NCBI GenBank assembly: GCA_026873275.1
Contig: JANTUC010000011.1
Location: forward strand, 1,240,001-1,304,000
Direction of reading: 5' to 3'
Source: Pseudopithomyces maydicus
Lineage: Eukaryota > Ascomycota > Dothideomycetes > Pleosporales > Didymosphaeriaceae
Length of the DNA: 64,000 nucleotides
Shown here: positions 45,971 to 57,256 of the stretch, piece by piece
How the letters are laid out: every line of letters starts with the position of its first letter
How positions within the stretch are numbered: position 1 is the first letter of the stretch
The notes under the pieces: model-generated
What the model was told of the DNA's origin: nothing
The model's database searches: none
Seen by the model: only the letters and a program-made list of their open reading frames with translations
Translations under genes and position numbers: made by a program

Positions 45971-47264
45971 ATGGACTCAATGGGATACGCACCGCGATTG
46001 CATGAACTGCTTGCGAGGCAGGGATCAGGGAGTTCTTCCTCCAAATCTTCATCAACGGCTTCGCTACCAGTCCAGGGCGCAGTACAATCTTCCCAGTCTG
46101 CTATAACCACATCGTCTTTGGCAGCAATTGGCTCGGCCGCTGGAGGGGCTGGCAGCTCAAATACACAAATTGGAAGAGTTGCTACATCGACAATTCTTGC
46201 ATTGACCTCGTCAACTACGCAGGAGGATGCCCGTAATACCGTCCCAAATGGAACGAACATTCCCATTCCAACAGAATCAGCTGTATCCGAAAAAAAGGGT
46301 ATTTCTGGAGGAGCTGTAGCCGGAGTCGCGATTGGTTGCCTCATAGTAGGAGCAGCAATTGGAGCTATGGTTCTATTCTTCCTTTACCGCAGAAAAAATC
46401 GAGATAGGTCGGCTGTCAGACAATTACCCCTCGAATACGGTAACGGAAACCTTCGCCGCGAGAAAAATCCCGTTGTCACGACAACTCCGGTCGTCAGCAG
46501 CGTCGACAATCATCTACCGCAGCCCGTAGAAGACGCTGCTATAACGCGAGAGGTTTCCAGGATCTCTGACCACCTCAAGAATCATGTGCGAGCGTACTAC
46601 CACACTAATCCGGCCAAAGCTGAAGATATCAACGAGGCGGACATCAGGGCATTCTCGACCGTCACAGGGCTAGGAACATCTGAAGCAAAAAGGCTGTTTT
46701 TGGACCAGGCTACCAGAAGCGAGACTATCCGTCTTTTCTTAGCCTGGACAATCCTATCGCGATGTGATGGCTCCAGGCCTCAGAGCTTGTTGCCGAGCGG
46801 CGTCTCAGCAATCATCCAGAATGCAACGAGTGCACTGCCCGCAAGGGAATCCAATTCAGGTATGCTGCATCGGCCTCGCAACTCGATCCGTCGACTGACC
46901 ACCATGCAGCCGAAGCCACACTCTTCAGTAAATGGAAGGTTATCACAGGCACGCTGCTGACGAAGCAGCCAAAACTTCCCCAAATGTCATTGCAGATACC
47001 ATCGGTGAGGCCGCCACCATTCTAGGCCCCTTCGTCCGCGGAGATATCGACAAGGAGCAGCGGCTGAAGAACCTGGAAATGGTCGTTGGTCGAGCAGCGG
47101 GTATGGCCTGGATGCTCTTCACACAGCCTGGCTCGTACCGCTTTGATTTCAGGGGCTCGAGGAATGGTGTTATAGGGTTTCCGGCCTTGTTCCAGACGAT
47201 AGGAGACGACGCACGTGTGGTCAGCCCGCCTAGAGTTTTATGGGAAAAGGAAGTTGTGGCTTGA
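45971..47264 (+). CDS. Single-pass membrane protein, unknown function (frame broken once)
   Basis: Exons 45971-46859 and 46910-47264 with a 50-nt intron; 414 aa when repaired. Residues about 15-110 are Ser/Thr/Ala-rich, resembling a glycosylated extracellular stalk. One strong transmembrane helix follows (GAVAGVAIGCLIVGAAIGAMVLFFLYRRK). The cytoplasmic part is ordered, with ISDHLKNHVRAYYHTNP, ADIRAFSTVTGLG, LFLAWTILSRCDG, a spliced LFSKWKVITGTLL and, in another frame, ADTIGEAATILGPFV and GMAWMLFTQPGSYRFDF. Similar architecture occurs in uncharacterised fungal membrane proteins. There is no clear signal peptide. One base is missing around 46955-46965, between GTLL and DEAAKTSPN. It is not in an obvious homopolymer. 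Confidence 0.68.
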
Positions 47265-48124
47265 GGTTCGCACGGGGAGTGGGGGGCCGGTCGGCTGCGT
47301 CGCCTATTCGCTCGATGTTTGTGTAGTTGGCGAGAGTGGCGTTCGCGTTCAATTTGTCACCAGCCTAATAGATTATTCGCATCTACCGTATTGTGATAAT
47401 GGCGCAAGGCTGAGTTAGAATAGATACTTAGTTTGGGAGCTGAGTTTCCCCGCACCGTTATTTCTTTCCCAAGTGGGGACCGCATCGTCTATCGAATCAC
47501 ATCCTCTTGAGTTCGGGGTGCCATAACACCTAGACTTATAGCTTCAGGCTCTTAGTCTAGTATGCTATGTTTTGATTAGAAACAACACGGCACAGTTGGC
47601 AATGCGCTTGTTTGATGAATCCTGCTAGGATTCCCAGTAGGACAGTCTTCAATGGGGGCAACCATGCATTGGAATCTTCGCAATCGTGTCTTTGCAAACA
47701 TATGAGATATCAGCTGTTCACATTTGTTATCCCACAAAACCCAGGCTAGCATCTAGCGGGAGGTAAGCGTCCTGCACACCAACACGTTCGCCATTAGACT
47801 AAGCCACCAAACCACAAACGGTTCGATCGCCCTACCAGTACAGATGCAAGACGAATGCGCCTTCTCCTTGGCTCAAAGTATGCTTGAAATAGCACAATGA
47901 AGGGAACCCACTTGTGGCATAGCGCTGTGAGACCAGACGAAACCCTAGCCTTGCTCTCTGACACTGCCCCCGCTACCACTGCCCAGTACTACAGCCTGAC
48001 CGTTGTTTATGGTGTCTTCTATAGTACTTTGTCACATGGTAATAGAGATCATTCTTCATCTAGAGGTGTCTATGGTAGCTTCTCCGAGCAATCGCACTTT
48101 TCGCCGGCTCCTACGATACTCAGC
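47265..48124. other. Intergenic region
   Basis: 860 bp between the membrane protein and the STAND-N-terminus-like gene. The frame of the latter extends upstream to 47897, but that stretch looks like leader sequence. No other feature is seen. Confidence 0.45.
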
Positions 48125-49579
48125 ATGGAACCAATCAGTGCGACCACTGCCTTTGCGTTCCTGAACAGTGCCTTCAAAATTGCGGAGCTTTTCTACCGTA
48201 TTCGAGAAGTCGGATCCGAAAATGAAGTCTTTGTTAGGACTATCGCCGTTGTACGCAATGACCTCTCCGAGGTTGAGCGCTTAATCTCCATCCCGTCGAT
48301 AGTAGCTAAGCTCCTGTCTACGCCAGCTAAGCTTGCTTGGATCAAGGGCTCGGTTTACAGCACGAAGTCCGCCTTGAACGAAATAGGTCGTTGGGTAGAG
48401 AAGGCACGTATGGAACAACAGGCACTCGGTTCAGTGAAGTTTGAGACCAGTGTCAAGTGGATATTCAATGATCATGAGAAACTGGTGAACCGACAGAACG
48501 AGCTATCGACATGTCACCAACAACTTTCAAATGTTTTAGGCTATTTAGTGGGGATGGAAGAAGCTGTTGTTACAAAGGAGCCTCCGACATATGGCGATGC
48601 GACCTGCTTCGACGATCTTGTTTCCCCGAGGCAAAGACGGCGCATTTCGCAGCCTGCGAAAGTCAATCCCATTAGCGAAAGTGAGTAAAACAGTGGATCT
48701 GATATATCCGTACACTCACTCACAATGGCAGTAGACCCTACATTTCCTCCATACAAAGTAGCATCGCCAACTCTACCTGCAACCCAAGAGGTCATCAGCA
48801 TGCCTAATCCTGCCGGTTTCACAACCACATTCGGTCATCGGAACAGCTTCCACACCAATGACGAAAACCTTCCACCGAACAGCCCACCTCCGGCATACAG
48901 CACCGTCATAGAACCGGCCTTGCCCGACAAGAACTGGGGCAGTAAGGAGAAGAGTACTCCATACCCAATGGACGAGAGTTGGGAGTACAGGTACACATAC
49001 AATAACGCGAGTATATCTGAGCTACAAGCCAATGTACCTTCATCATTTGAACCCATCACGTTTGGGAAGCCAGAACTTAAAGAACAACATATATTTGCCT
49101 CCAGTGGCACCCAAATACAAGAACTTCAGGGAAGCGACACAAGTTTCCTTGCTACCAATTATTCTGGTCCGGTCGATCCGTTCGAACTAATGGGGTCAGC
49201 TCCTTCACCGAAAACGAGCTCAGGCTTCAGTAATACGGCATCTCGGTATGAAGATCCAGCGCAACGACTCGGACAGATTATGGAAAATCTATCCTTACCA
49301 GCCGAACTCCCTGGCGATGAATCTTTGTACACGCAACATATTACTTCGATACCGCAGAATAGAGCGGAACCTCCCTATCATGGAAGCTGGAGACGCAGAC
49401 CTGTGCCAAACGCAATCCCAGAACTTCCTACAAACTGTGAGCCTGCACACCAGATACCACAGCTTCGCTCAGAAGGAGCTCACTCAGATCAAGAGGTAGC
49501 TTCCTATGTATCTAGGCGAATACAAAGCCAAAGGAATTTTAGGAACCTTTTAGATCATTTAGATCATTTAGAGTATTAG
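48125..49579 (+). CDS. Protein with fungal STAND-type N-terminal helical domain
   Basis: Exons 48125-48680 and 48732-49579 with a 51-nt intron; 467 aa. The first 150 residues (beginning MEPISATTAFAFLNSAFKIAELFYRI, with VRNDLSEVERLI and WIFNDHEKLVNRQNELSTCHQQLSNVLGYL) form an all-helical domain resembling the N-terminal domain found on fungal NACHT/STAND and related incompatibility proteins. The rest is polar and disordered with a PPPAY motif (possible WW-domain ligand) and no NACHT, ankyrin or WD domain. The start at 48125 is chosen because homologous domains begin MEPxS; in-frame codons continue upstream to 47897. A role in self/non-self signalling is only suggested by the domain resemblance, which should be treated as tentative. 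Confidence 0.62.
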
Positions 49580-49892
49580 TAGTTAATGTAAACCGACTTG
49601 CAACAGTATCCCTGTTTCTGAAATATCCTCACTGACACACCTTTTTACCATTAAACAAAACATAACACGAAGGCATTATTTAGGTAGATATAAAACATAA
49701 GCTTGAACACAATCTATCATGCATGATCTTCCAGACTTTATTGTGTGTTTCAAAGATAAGATCCTAGCCTCCATCTTCCTCTATGCCATGTTCGGATGAC
49801 TAAGGTGGACCCTCGTCCTCTCGGAACTACGACCTCTCGGAACTACAACCTCACCCCTCGGATTCACTGCCAACTTCCCAAAACGCGTCACA
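49580..49892. other. Intergenic region
   Basis: 313 bp. It contains a direct repeat CTCTCGGAACTAC (49818 and 49833) just upstream of the transporter start. Nothing else is seen. Confidence 0.5.
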
Positions 49893-50589
49893 ATGGCAAA
49901 CACAAACTCCAGATCTTCCTCGTGGCTCGTCCTAGCGATCGCGAGCGGCGCGTGCGCCGCTTTCAACGGCGTATTCGCAAAGCTGTACGCATCTGCATTC
50001 CTCACTGCTGCGACTTATGGCTAACGCGCATCAGCACCACAACAGAGCTGACAGCCTCATGGTCGAGCTCCATAGCACATGCGCTCAGCCTCAGTCCTTC
50101 GAATAAAGTTGTGGAATATGGCATTCGCGGAGTAAGCTCGAGATAGCAGCTTGGATCTGTTGCGAGTGGGAACTGACACGCCGCTTATAGCTCTTCTTTG
50201 GCCTCAACCTCCTCTTCAATGCTATTATGTGGGGTTTGTTTACACGTGCCCTTACCCTCGCATCCTCGACCGTTCGAGTTAGTGTTATCAATACGTCGGC
50301 AAACTTCATGATCACCGCTATCCTCGGCTTGCTCATATTCTCGGAGTCGCTCCCTGGATTGTGGTGGTTGGGCGCTGCGTCGCTGGTCGCCGGAAGTGTG
50401 ATAATCGGAAGGAGAGAAGAAGGGACAAAGAAGGAGGAGAATGGTACTGTTGGCTCTGACCCTTTGCTCAACAGTGAGGGCGAACCGTTCAGAGACGAGG
50501 ATGAAGAGCGGGAGAGAGATGGAGTCGAGCTTGATAACGTTAGGGATGGCGACAAGAGCAGTGATGATGAAGATGGAGTTCTAAAGTAG
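49893..50589 (+). CDS. EamA-like/TMEM42-type small membrane transporter
   Basis: Exons 49893-49984, 50035-50131 and 50191-50589 give 195 aa. Hydrophobic segments are WLVLAIASGACAAFNGVFAKL, GLFFGLNLLFNAIMWGLFTRALTLA, VSVINTSANFMITAILGLLIFSE and LPGLWWLGAASLVAGSVIIGRR. This is the half-size drug/metabolite transporter (EamA) architecture seen in TMEM42 proteins. Substrate and membrane are unknown. The C-terminal 60 residues are highly acidic and cytosolic-looking (DEDEERERDGVELDNVRDGDKSSDDEDG). Introns (50 and 59 nt) are GT-AG, the first with a CTAAC branch site, and phases agree. Confidence 0.82.
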
Positions 50590-51039
50590 AACACCTGGGC
50601 GCAGTACTACCCTAGAAGAAATCAAACAACATTGAACGACCAAAGGCGTTTTCTTTAGACATGGAATTAGGGCAAGCGGACACCTCGCATGGACTCGGGA
50701 ACCTGCATGAAGTCGCGCATGCTTCACCGCCAGTGTTCGATATCAGTATTCAACACACTTAACATGGGTGCGAACGTCCTGCTATAGAAGGTTCGACTAT
50801 TTGCTTCACCACATGACATGAACCTCGCAACTCGACCACGTGTGCTGCTCGCAATCCCCAGCACGTTTGCCCTGCTGGTCGTTGTCTCACTGCGTCTATA
50901 TCACCTCGCTTTTCAAGCACTCTCTATCCGTGTCTCGCCCACATCCCTCCACTCTTCTCTATATCGCCTTCCAGACTATCACCCACCCACCTCCATTCTC
51001 TCCACCTTCCGCTCCACAACCAGCCAAGCTTCTAGCATC
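50590..51039. other. Intergenic region and CT-rich leader
   Basis: 450 bp. The last 150 bp is CT-rich and typical of a fungal 5' leader. An in-frame ATG at 50818 would extend the next protein by 74 residues including a hydrophobic stretch, but leader composition argues against it. Confidence 0.45.
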
Positions 51040-51965
51040 ATGCAAGACCACAAGATGCGCCCCAGCAATCTCTCTCAAGGTAAATATCTACATTCCCTCC
51101 TCGCAAGCAACCGCACCGCCCCAGCTCCGCCCTCCATCCAATAGATTTCCCCTAACCTCCCACCCAGATACAAAGCAACCCTTCAAGCTCAATCCTCGCG
51201 CACCGCCATTCCTCCCCGGTGCGATCGAGCACCCGCCCCTCCCCGCGTCGGACAGCCCACCGCCGAACCGGGATATAAACTTCATCCAAAACGCTCCACA
51301 CCCAGCAATGCAGCAATACGCGCCTCGTGTCGCCCATCCTGCTCCTCCCGCCAACCCCAACCAGTATGCGTATCATGTGCACCCCGGATACCCATACCAC
51401 GCGCCAGTATCGGAGCTGCCTAACGGTTACCTCGCTCCCGTCCGCGGTAACGTCTTCACGCAGGCTGGCTACAACGGAGGCTGCCAGGAGGGCATGTTCC
51501 AGGCTGGAAATCACGCTGTGAATGCCCCTGAGGCGTACCAAGTACCCGTGTACGCCGATCGTCCGGCGCCGTACTTCTTCGATGGAAATGTGTTGTGGTC
51601 TACTAGCGTGTGAGTTACCTCAAGATCCGCTTTTGCGAGTGCAGATTAACTTTGGTATTCAGGTACGGGTATGGTTGGCCGCAGGGGGTGCAGGGGCAGC
51701 AGCATGGCTACCTGCAACATCTCCAGCAGCAGCGACACCGCCAAGAGCAGCAACAACAACTACTATATCACCTCCAGCAGCAGTACGTTTACGCGTCTAG
51801 CCCGCAGCATGCGGCTGATCACTTTGCTAGACGCAAGGGCAACTATAGTAGGTGATCGTGCAGCCTGGGTGGACTGGAGCTGACCTTTTACAAGGAGGCA
51901 TGAACGGAAACGGCAACAAGGCATGGCAGAAGAACGGGAGGCGTGGTGGTTGGCGTGGTGCCTAG
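51040..51965 (+). CDS. Gln/Tyr/Pro-rich low-complexity protein, unknown function
   Basis: Exons 51040-51079, 51168-51609, 51663-51847 and 51895-51965 give 245 aa. It is not a recognised family. The protein begins MQDHKMRPSNLSQ, continues with a Pro/Asn/Tyr-rich region (NQYAYHVHPGYPYHAPVSELPNG), then a Gln-rich block (HLQQQRHRQEQQQQLLYHLQQQ) and finally a Gly/Asn/Arg tail ending RRGGWRGA. Low-complexity Q/Y regions plus an RG tail are common in RNA-binding and granule-forming proteins; that is inference only. The third intron uses donor GTAGGT after TAT A; the overlapping GTGATC donor would give a frame without the RGG tail. All exon phases sum to 246 codons. Confidence 0.62.
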
Positions 51966-52278
51966 GGGACGAGAAAGGACTCGAATTGTTAGGGGTCCGA
52001 TGGCGGTCGTTTGCGAATGGCGGGCATGAGGAATGATTGTCATGCATTTCCTCTTTCGAGAGACTTTACCCTCTATTTGGGGTCTGACTGCGGTGCATAC
52101 ATGGCAATAGATGTATGATACTAAATCGTGTATTTCAAAATCCCACCCAAAAACACAAACTGGTGAATCCAACCCATAAAAACCCCACGCCAGAACACCA
52201 CACTATGCGCATGATACCCACCCCTAGATCTGAACGCCCCAACCTAAAACTCACATCCCAACAATGACCCTCCAATCA
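51966..52278. other. Intergenic, convergent 3' ends
   Basis: 313 bp between the Q/Y-rich gene (+) and the GPI-anchored protein gene (-). No feature is seen. Confidence 0.5.
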
Positions 52279-53335
52279 TCATATCATCAAAATCATCCCC
52301 ACCACCCCCGCCACCATCACCCCTGCCCATCCCCCAATCGTAACCATCCCCGCCCCACTCCACGGCACCTCCCCCTCCGCAACCCTACTCCCCTCCACCG
52401 TCTCATTCCCCACTACACAAAGAAACTTTGTCGACGCCTGCCACGACATATTATTCCTCCCCATGAGATCCGCCTTCAAGACGATAGGGATCACCTGCCT
52501 CGTCATGAGGTCATACGCCTGCTCCATAGAGCTGTGCTCCGCGTAAAGGGGGTCTTCGTAGGGACTCAGCCGCGAGGGGATGTCGAGGGTGTCGTATGTA
52601 TCCGGGATGTCTGGGAGAGAGGGGAGGCGGGAGATGGGGCAGGTGAGGTTGGTGACGGTTTTGTAGGGGTTAGCTGGTTTGGGGGGAGAAGGTTAGTCGG
52701 GGCTGGTTGTGGGGGGCTGGGAGGGTGGAAGGGAGGGTATGGAAGGCAGGAAACCACGTACATTTAGTACTAACCCTATTCAGCTCCGGGCACGCGTCCC
52801 GGAACGCTTGAACACTGTCCGGTGATTCGTCGTGGTACTCGGGGCAGTTGTTTGCGTTCTTCTGGCCTGACGAGCCCCAATTCTTCGACAGGTAGTCCAT
52901 GCATCCATCGCTGATGGCGCCTTTGCAGCTATCTTTCCCCAGCTGGGTGTTGTCCAGCGTTGCGTTAATGCTGCCAAACTGGTATGAGCAGATTTTTGTG
53001 CCGTTGGGCAAATTTGCTGGTACCGAGACGAATGTCTTTGCCGTGATACCGCCATTGTACTTTTTCTTGCCGTCGTCGGTTCCTCGTAAGGTGTCGTTGA
53101 TGAGGATGGAGACGTACCAGGGTTCGGTGTACTTGTTATTTTCTTCGTTCATCATTTCCCAGGTCCATTGTTTGAGGCCGGTGGAATTTACTGTGGCGTT
53201 GCCGGAGTTGAGTAGTAGTGCTTGGTCTGAACAACTTGTTTCGTTGCGAGTGCTGTTTGTTGCGTTTTGAGCGTGCGTTGATATGAGCAGCGTTGACGCT
53301 GTGGTGAGCAGGATCTTCGAATCCAATGTCCACAT
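52279..53335 (-). CDS. GPI-anchored N-glycosylated surface protein, unknown function
   Basis: Exons 53335-52762 and 52673-52279 with an 88-nt intron; 322 aa. A signal peptide (MWTLDSKILLTTASTLLISTHA) is followed by a region with many N-x-S/T sites (NATNSTRNETS, NATVNST, NDT, NGT, NAT) and conserved-looking cysteines (TSCSDQALLL, KICSYQFGS, KDSCKGAISDGCMDYL, NCPEY, DACPEL). It ends in a hydrophobic tail preceded by small residues (VPWSGAGMVTIGGWAGVMVAGVVGMILMI), a GPI-anchor signal. It should be on the plasma membrane or cell wall. I recognise the general class of fungal GPI proteins but no catalytic motif. The intron joins in phase at TKC/SNPYKTV. Confidence 0.75.
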
Positions 53336-53833
53336 CTTCACTTTGAGTTTTGGATGTGCGTAGAAAATCGTGCAATGTGGGAAAAGCACACTTGATATCT
53401 AAATATACCAAGCAATACCCTTTTCTATATCCAAGTTTATTCAAACATGCATTCCATTCTACACTCCCTATCTGAAGTATGCCTCACAAAGCCTCGCTTG
53501 GCCATCGTCATATGGGGCCGAGTGGTTCCCAAAATGTACATCTGGCAGCAATAAATCAGGCCCCCAGCCCAAACGGGCTCGTATAATCCTTTCTTGAAAT
53601 CCTAAACGACCTACTCGTGATCTATTGTGTAGATCCGGAGAACATGTCGGCAGCCTCGGCAAGTGTTGGCGAAGATGGGGGCGGGATGACGTAGCGTGAA
53701 CACGCGTGGTTGGTCGTACCCATTTGCAGGCAAGTGATTCGCACAAACACATCCAGTGGCTAGGCGACCGAACCGCAGCTAGTTACACACAGCCTTATTT
53801 TCTTAGCGTGTGATATCGGTCTTATGTATGCAG
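53336..53833. other. Intergenic region
   Basis: 498 bp holding the promoter of the GPI-anchored protein gene and the 3' flank of the CCA1-Tti2 gene, both on the minus strand. The small frame at 53468-53752 is not supported. Confidence 0.5.
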
Positions 53834-56800
53834 TTACTCGCTCAGCATGTCTATCCAAGGCGATTTCTCTCTCCTAACCCTTTCCTTCTCACCGATCCAC
53901 CATTTAGCCGCATCTGCCTCGTGTCCGTTTTTGAAGAACACTCGTTCTAGGTATGCTGTAATAGATGTTAATTCGGCCTTGAGCGCAGCCATATCGTCGT
54001 ATTCCGAACAATTGACCCAGGCTATCGCGGCAGAAAGGTATATTTCTTGTAATCGATTGAGATCTGCTACATGATTAGCATGGCAAAGCGCAGAATAGCA
54101 TATGTAGACGATGCGGCTTACCTATCCGGGGCCAACCCTTTGAAATGAGTGCCTTGAGGCAGTTCATCGCTGAAAGCGGCAACGGAGGATGCGCAGGACT
54201 AAACTTGTCGCGGAGAACGTCGTGCAGTATCGATAGAACATCGGTAGTGTGCTTGACACATTCGATTTCGAGAGCCACAATAAGATCGGATAGATTGTCT
54301 AATACAAGTGTCGTGAGTTCGGGATATGTTGTTGCCGTTGGAGCATGTCGGATGACAGTTATCGCGCCGTGTCGTACTATCTTGTCAAGAAATCGGATGT
54401 CCTTTTCATCAAGTACAGCATTATTAACGGTGGCCGAAGATGCATGTTTGGTTTTGTGAAAAGCAATTCTTTCCTCCGCTACAGGTACAAAGGATATCAA
54501 GGCCGGGTACACATGGCTTAGCAACTTCGCCGATTCCTCGGCAGGTGTCAGGGTGGGAAGGTAACTGAAAAAGTGGAACAAGTCCTCTGCGAACAGATTC
54601 CGACACTCCTCTTTCATGTTTGTGGGCGTCCTTCTCACTAATTGTGTGATAACCTCACAGGCTTTTGCATTCCACTCAAGATCGCTATCCTCCAACATGC
54701 GAAATATTGGTGGCCGTATCATTCTGAACCATTCCTGTAGATCTTTATCGTCAAGTGCCCTCACGCACCACTGCAAGAGATCTAAAAACGAGCGGTTCTC
54801 CCGGCTCTTCCATGGTGCCGGAGCATCCCTACCGGAATTCGCTGTCTTACTCTGCGAGAAGAGAGGACGGATCGTAAGCGTCAGGAAGTGGGACATGAGT
54901 TTCGAGGGTAGCTCACTGTTGCTCGTCTTTTTCACTTCCTCGATGGCCTCGGCTGGGTCGGTGACAGAGGGGTTGCGCAATTGCCAAGCTACGACTACAT
55001 CGAGAGCATCCTTCATCCATGGACCAGGTTTTACGCCAAGAGCCTTTGCAAGCTGTGTACCATTCACAAGTGGTTTGACATTGACAACGTCGAGGTAGCC
55101 AAGTTCTACAATGATGTTAAGGAAGTTGGCATACTGGCTAAGCACGTCTGGTCATGGTCAGTTAGAGCTTGTAAGATACGAAAACGATCTGCGTTTTGAC
55201 TTTGGGGATAATATTGCAGTTTGAGACGGCTACACATACCCTTTTCGGACCGAGAGTCATACACAATCTCATGCAGCATCGAAAAGAAAATCTGTGATCT
55301 CCACGTACGGCCCCATTTTCGCAACGACATGCCCAACTTCTCTCGTTGAGCGGGTGCTTTTGGATCTTCTTTCGCTAGTAGCTTCTGGCACTCTCCAACC
55401 GATCGGGAGATGGCCTCGTTGTTGTCTAGGGAGGCCGAGATGACCTCGCAGATTCGATTGGGTGCCTTGAGACCTTCCTGGGCAACGAGGTACGCAGCAT
55501 GAAGGGGTTGCTTGAACTTCTTTGGTGGTGGGATCCTGGGAGCGTCCGCCCACGGCATAACGGCCGTACAGACCCATGCCAGGTATCTCTCATCAACTTC
55601 CTCTTCAGGTGTTCGCAGTAAAGTTTGGGGGATGATGGGATTTTCCGCAGACTGCTCTGTACCAAACCACTTTGTCATGAACCGGTAAGACTGGCGGTAG
55701 CGTTCAATGTCCGGCTGAAAGTCCATGTTTCGGGTGGGATCGGTGAAAATTGTGTCGTAGAGACCAGCCTCATCAATCAGCCGGAGAGCCATGGCAGGGT
55801 CAGGTCCTCTGAGCATCTTCTCCATCTCAATGCCCACTCTCTCACGTTTGATCTTGATTTTCAATGCCTCCTGGATGTCTTTGTTCGCCATGGCTTTCGC
55901 GGTTTCCGGGTCCAGGGAATAGTTCAGTCGACTTGCAAAGCGAATGAGCCTGAGAACTCGAAGTGGGTCATCCTTGAAAGTCTGGTATGGCTCCAGTGGG
56001 GTACGAATGATTTTCGCATCCATGTCCTCGAATCCTCGCTTGGTAAAGTCTTCGATCTGCTGTGTATGCAAATTATAGAACATGGCGTTCACAGTGGCGT
56101 CTCTTCGCATTGCGTCTTCCTCTGCAGTGCCAAACTCCATCTGGGGGTTCCGGCTGACCTCATCATATGTCTCTTTCCTAAGGTTCACGAGGTCAAGATC
56201 GATGCCCATCACTTTGATAGTCGCTGTCTCCAAGTTCTTGGAGGCCTCGGGGTTCGCCTTGATGGTGTGGAGTCCGGACATGATCTTGCCGCTCTCTGCG
56301 GAGTCGAAAGCGTGCTTTTCCAGGTTGCCAGGAATTTTCAGGTACTCAAGCATCTTCAGTCCAAAATGCTCGCCCGTCATCTTGTTGATGGCAACGTCGA
56401 CATCGTGACTACCAACTCCGAGCAGCTTGTCGCGGACCCAGCCACCTGTCCACCGTAGGATGACCTTCTCTTGAGCGACTTCCTCTGGAACTGAGACGAC
56501 GGTAGTCGTAGCTTCCTCATTGGAAGGGCCGCCATCGATATAGGCTGCCACGGCAAGGAGCAGATCACGGAGTTTGGTTTCTTCCTCGGTCAGCTCCAGT
56601 GTGTTTGGATTCGGGTGTCCTTGAGAGGCCATGCCGCTATATGGGGATATATAGCGAGGCTCGGGCGGCCCAATTTTTTGCCGTTTGGCTACAGGCTCTT
56701 CTTGCGGGGACGATCGTTTTTCCACGGGCATGCGAGAGAGAGCACGTGCTGGCAGCAACTGGCGGAAGCTGGCGTGACTGGCCGTCTGGCGGATGTTGGG

Positions 56801-56896
56801 TCGTGGTAAAAGCAAAAGGGAGTGTGTGTTTGGCGTGGTGTTGGTATAAGAAATTCCTCGCAATGGAGCACGGAAGGCGCGACTCATCAACGACAT
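53834..56896 (-). CDS. CCA1: CCA-adding tRNA nucleotidyltransferase fused to a Tti2-like domain
   Basis: Exons 56896-55240, 55147-54122 and 54066-53834 sum to 972 codons (971 aa). Residues about 110-625 are a class II CCA-adding enzyme that finishes tRNA 3' ends: motif A WTGGWVRDKLLGVGSHDVDVAI (151-170), RRDATVNAMFY, DDPLRVLRLIRFASRL, and the C-terminal SQYANFLNIIVELGYLDVVNVKPLVNG and LGVKPGPWMKDALDVVVAWQLRNP. The N-terminus is presequence-like, with internal Met56 and Met89 that could give a cytosolic form, as in yeast Cca1. Directly after EAIEEVK the same open frame continues into a helical domain (SELPSKLMSHFLTLTIRPLF, FSYLPTLTPAEESAKLLSHVYPALISF, ALISKGWPRIAD) like fungal Tti2, a TTT complex subunit that stabilises PIKK kinases. 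No stop or start codon separates the parts. Intron 1 is 92 nt. Confidence 0.9.
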
Positions 56897-57256
56897 GCAG
56901 ATGAGTCAGGCGCAAGAGGGCGTGAATGTTCGCAATCCAAGTAAGGGTGGCCGAGGCTGGTGGAGCGTCCAGACACTGGTGCAATCGGAGGCTCGGCCTG
57001 GGCGCAAGGAAAGGCCAAAAGAGCGTGGTCAAAGGGCGGGAGGCGTGTGATGGAGGTGTGCTCGTCTCGTCCAGTCAGGTTGCGAGGCGGCCGCATCGGT
57101 CATCGTCACCTTTCCTCAGCGCAAGCCGAGCCTCACACGCCAGATCTCGCCATATAAACGCCTGCCGCCCGCCGGACTGGTTTGCGCAGCGCCCGAATAC
57201 ATGCAGGCGCTCCCCGAACCCGCGCGCGACTCCTCGACCTCGTGGGCGCCCCGCCC
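56897..57256. promoter_or_regulatory. Shared divergent promoter, CCA1 / TRS85
   Basis: 360 bp between head-to-head starts, GC-rich, without an obvious TATA box. The role is inferred from arrangement. Confidence 0.5.

Noticed and set aside
46861..46960. Membrane protein ending at 46960 without splicing
   Set aside because: The spliced form continues into LFSKWKVITGTLL and, after one added base, into an ordered C-terminal region; the unspliced tail has no such character.
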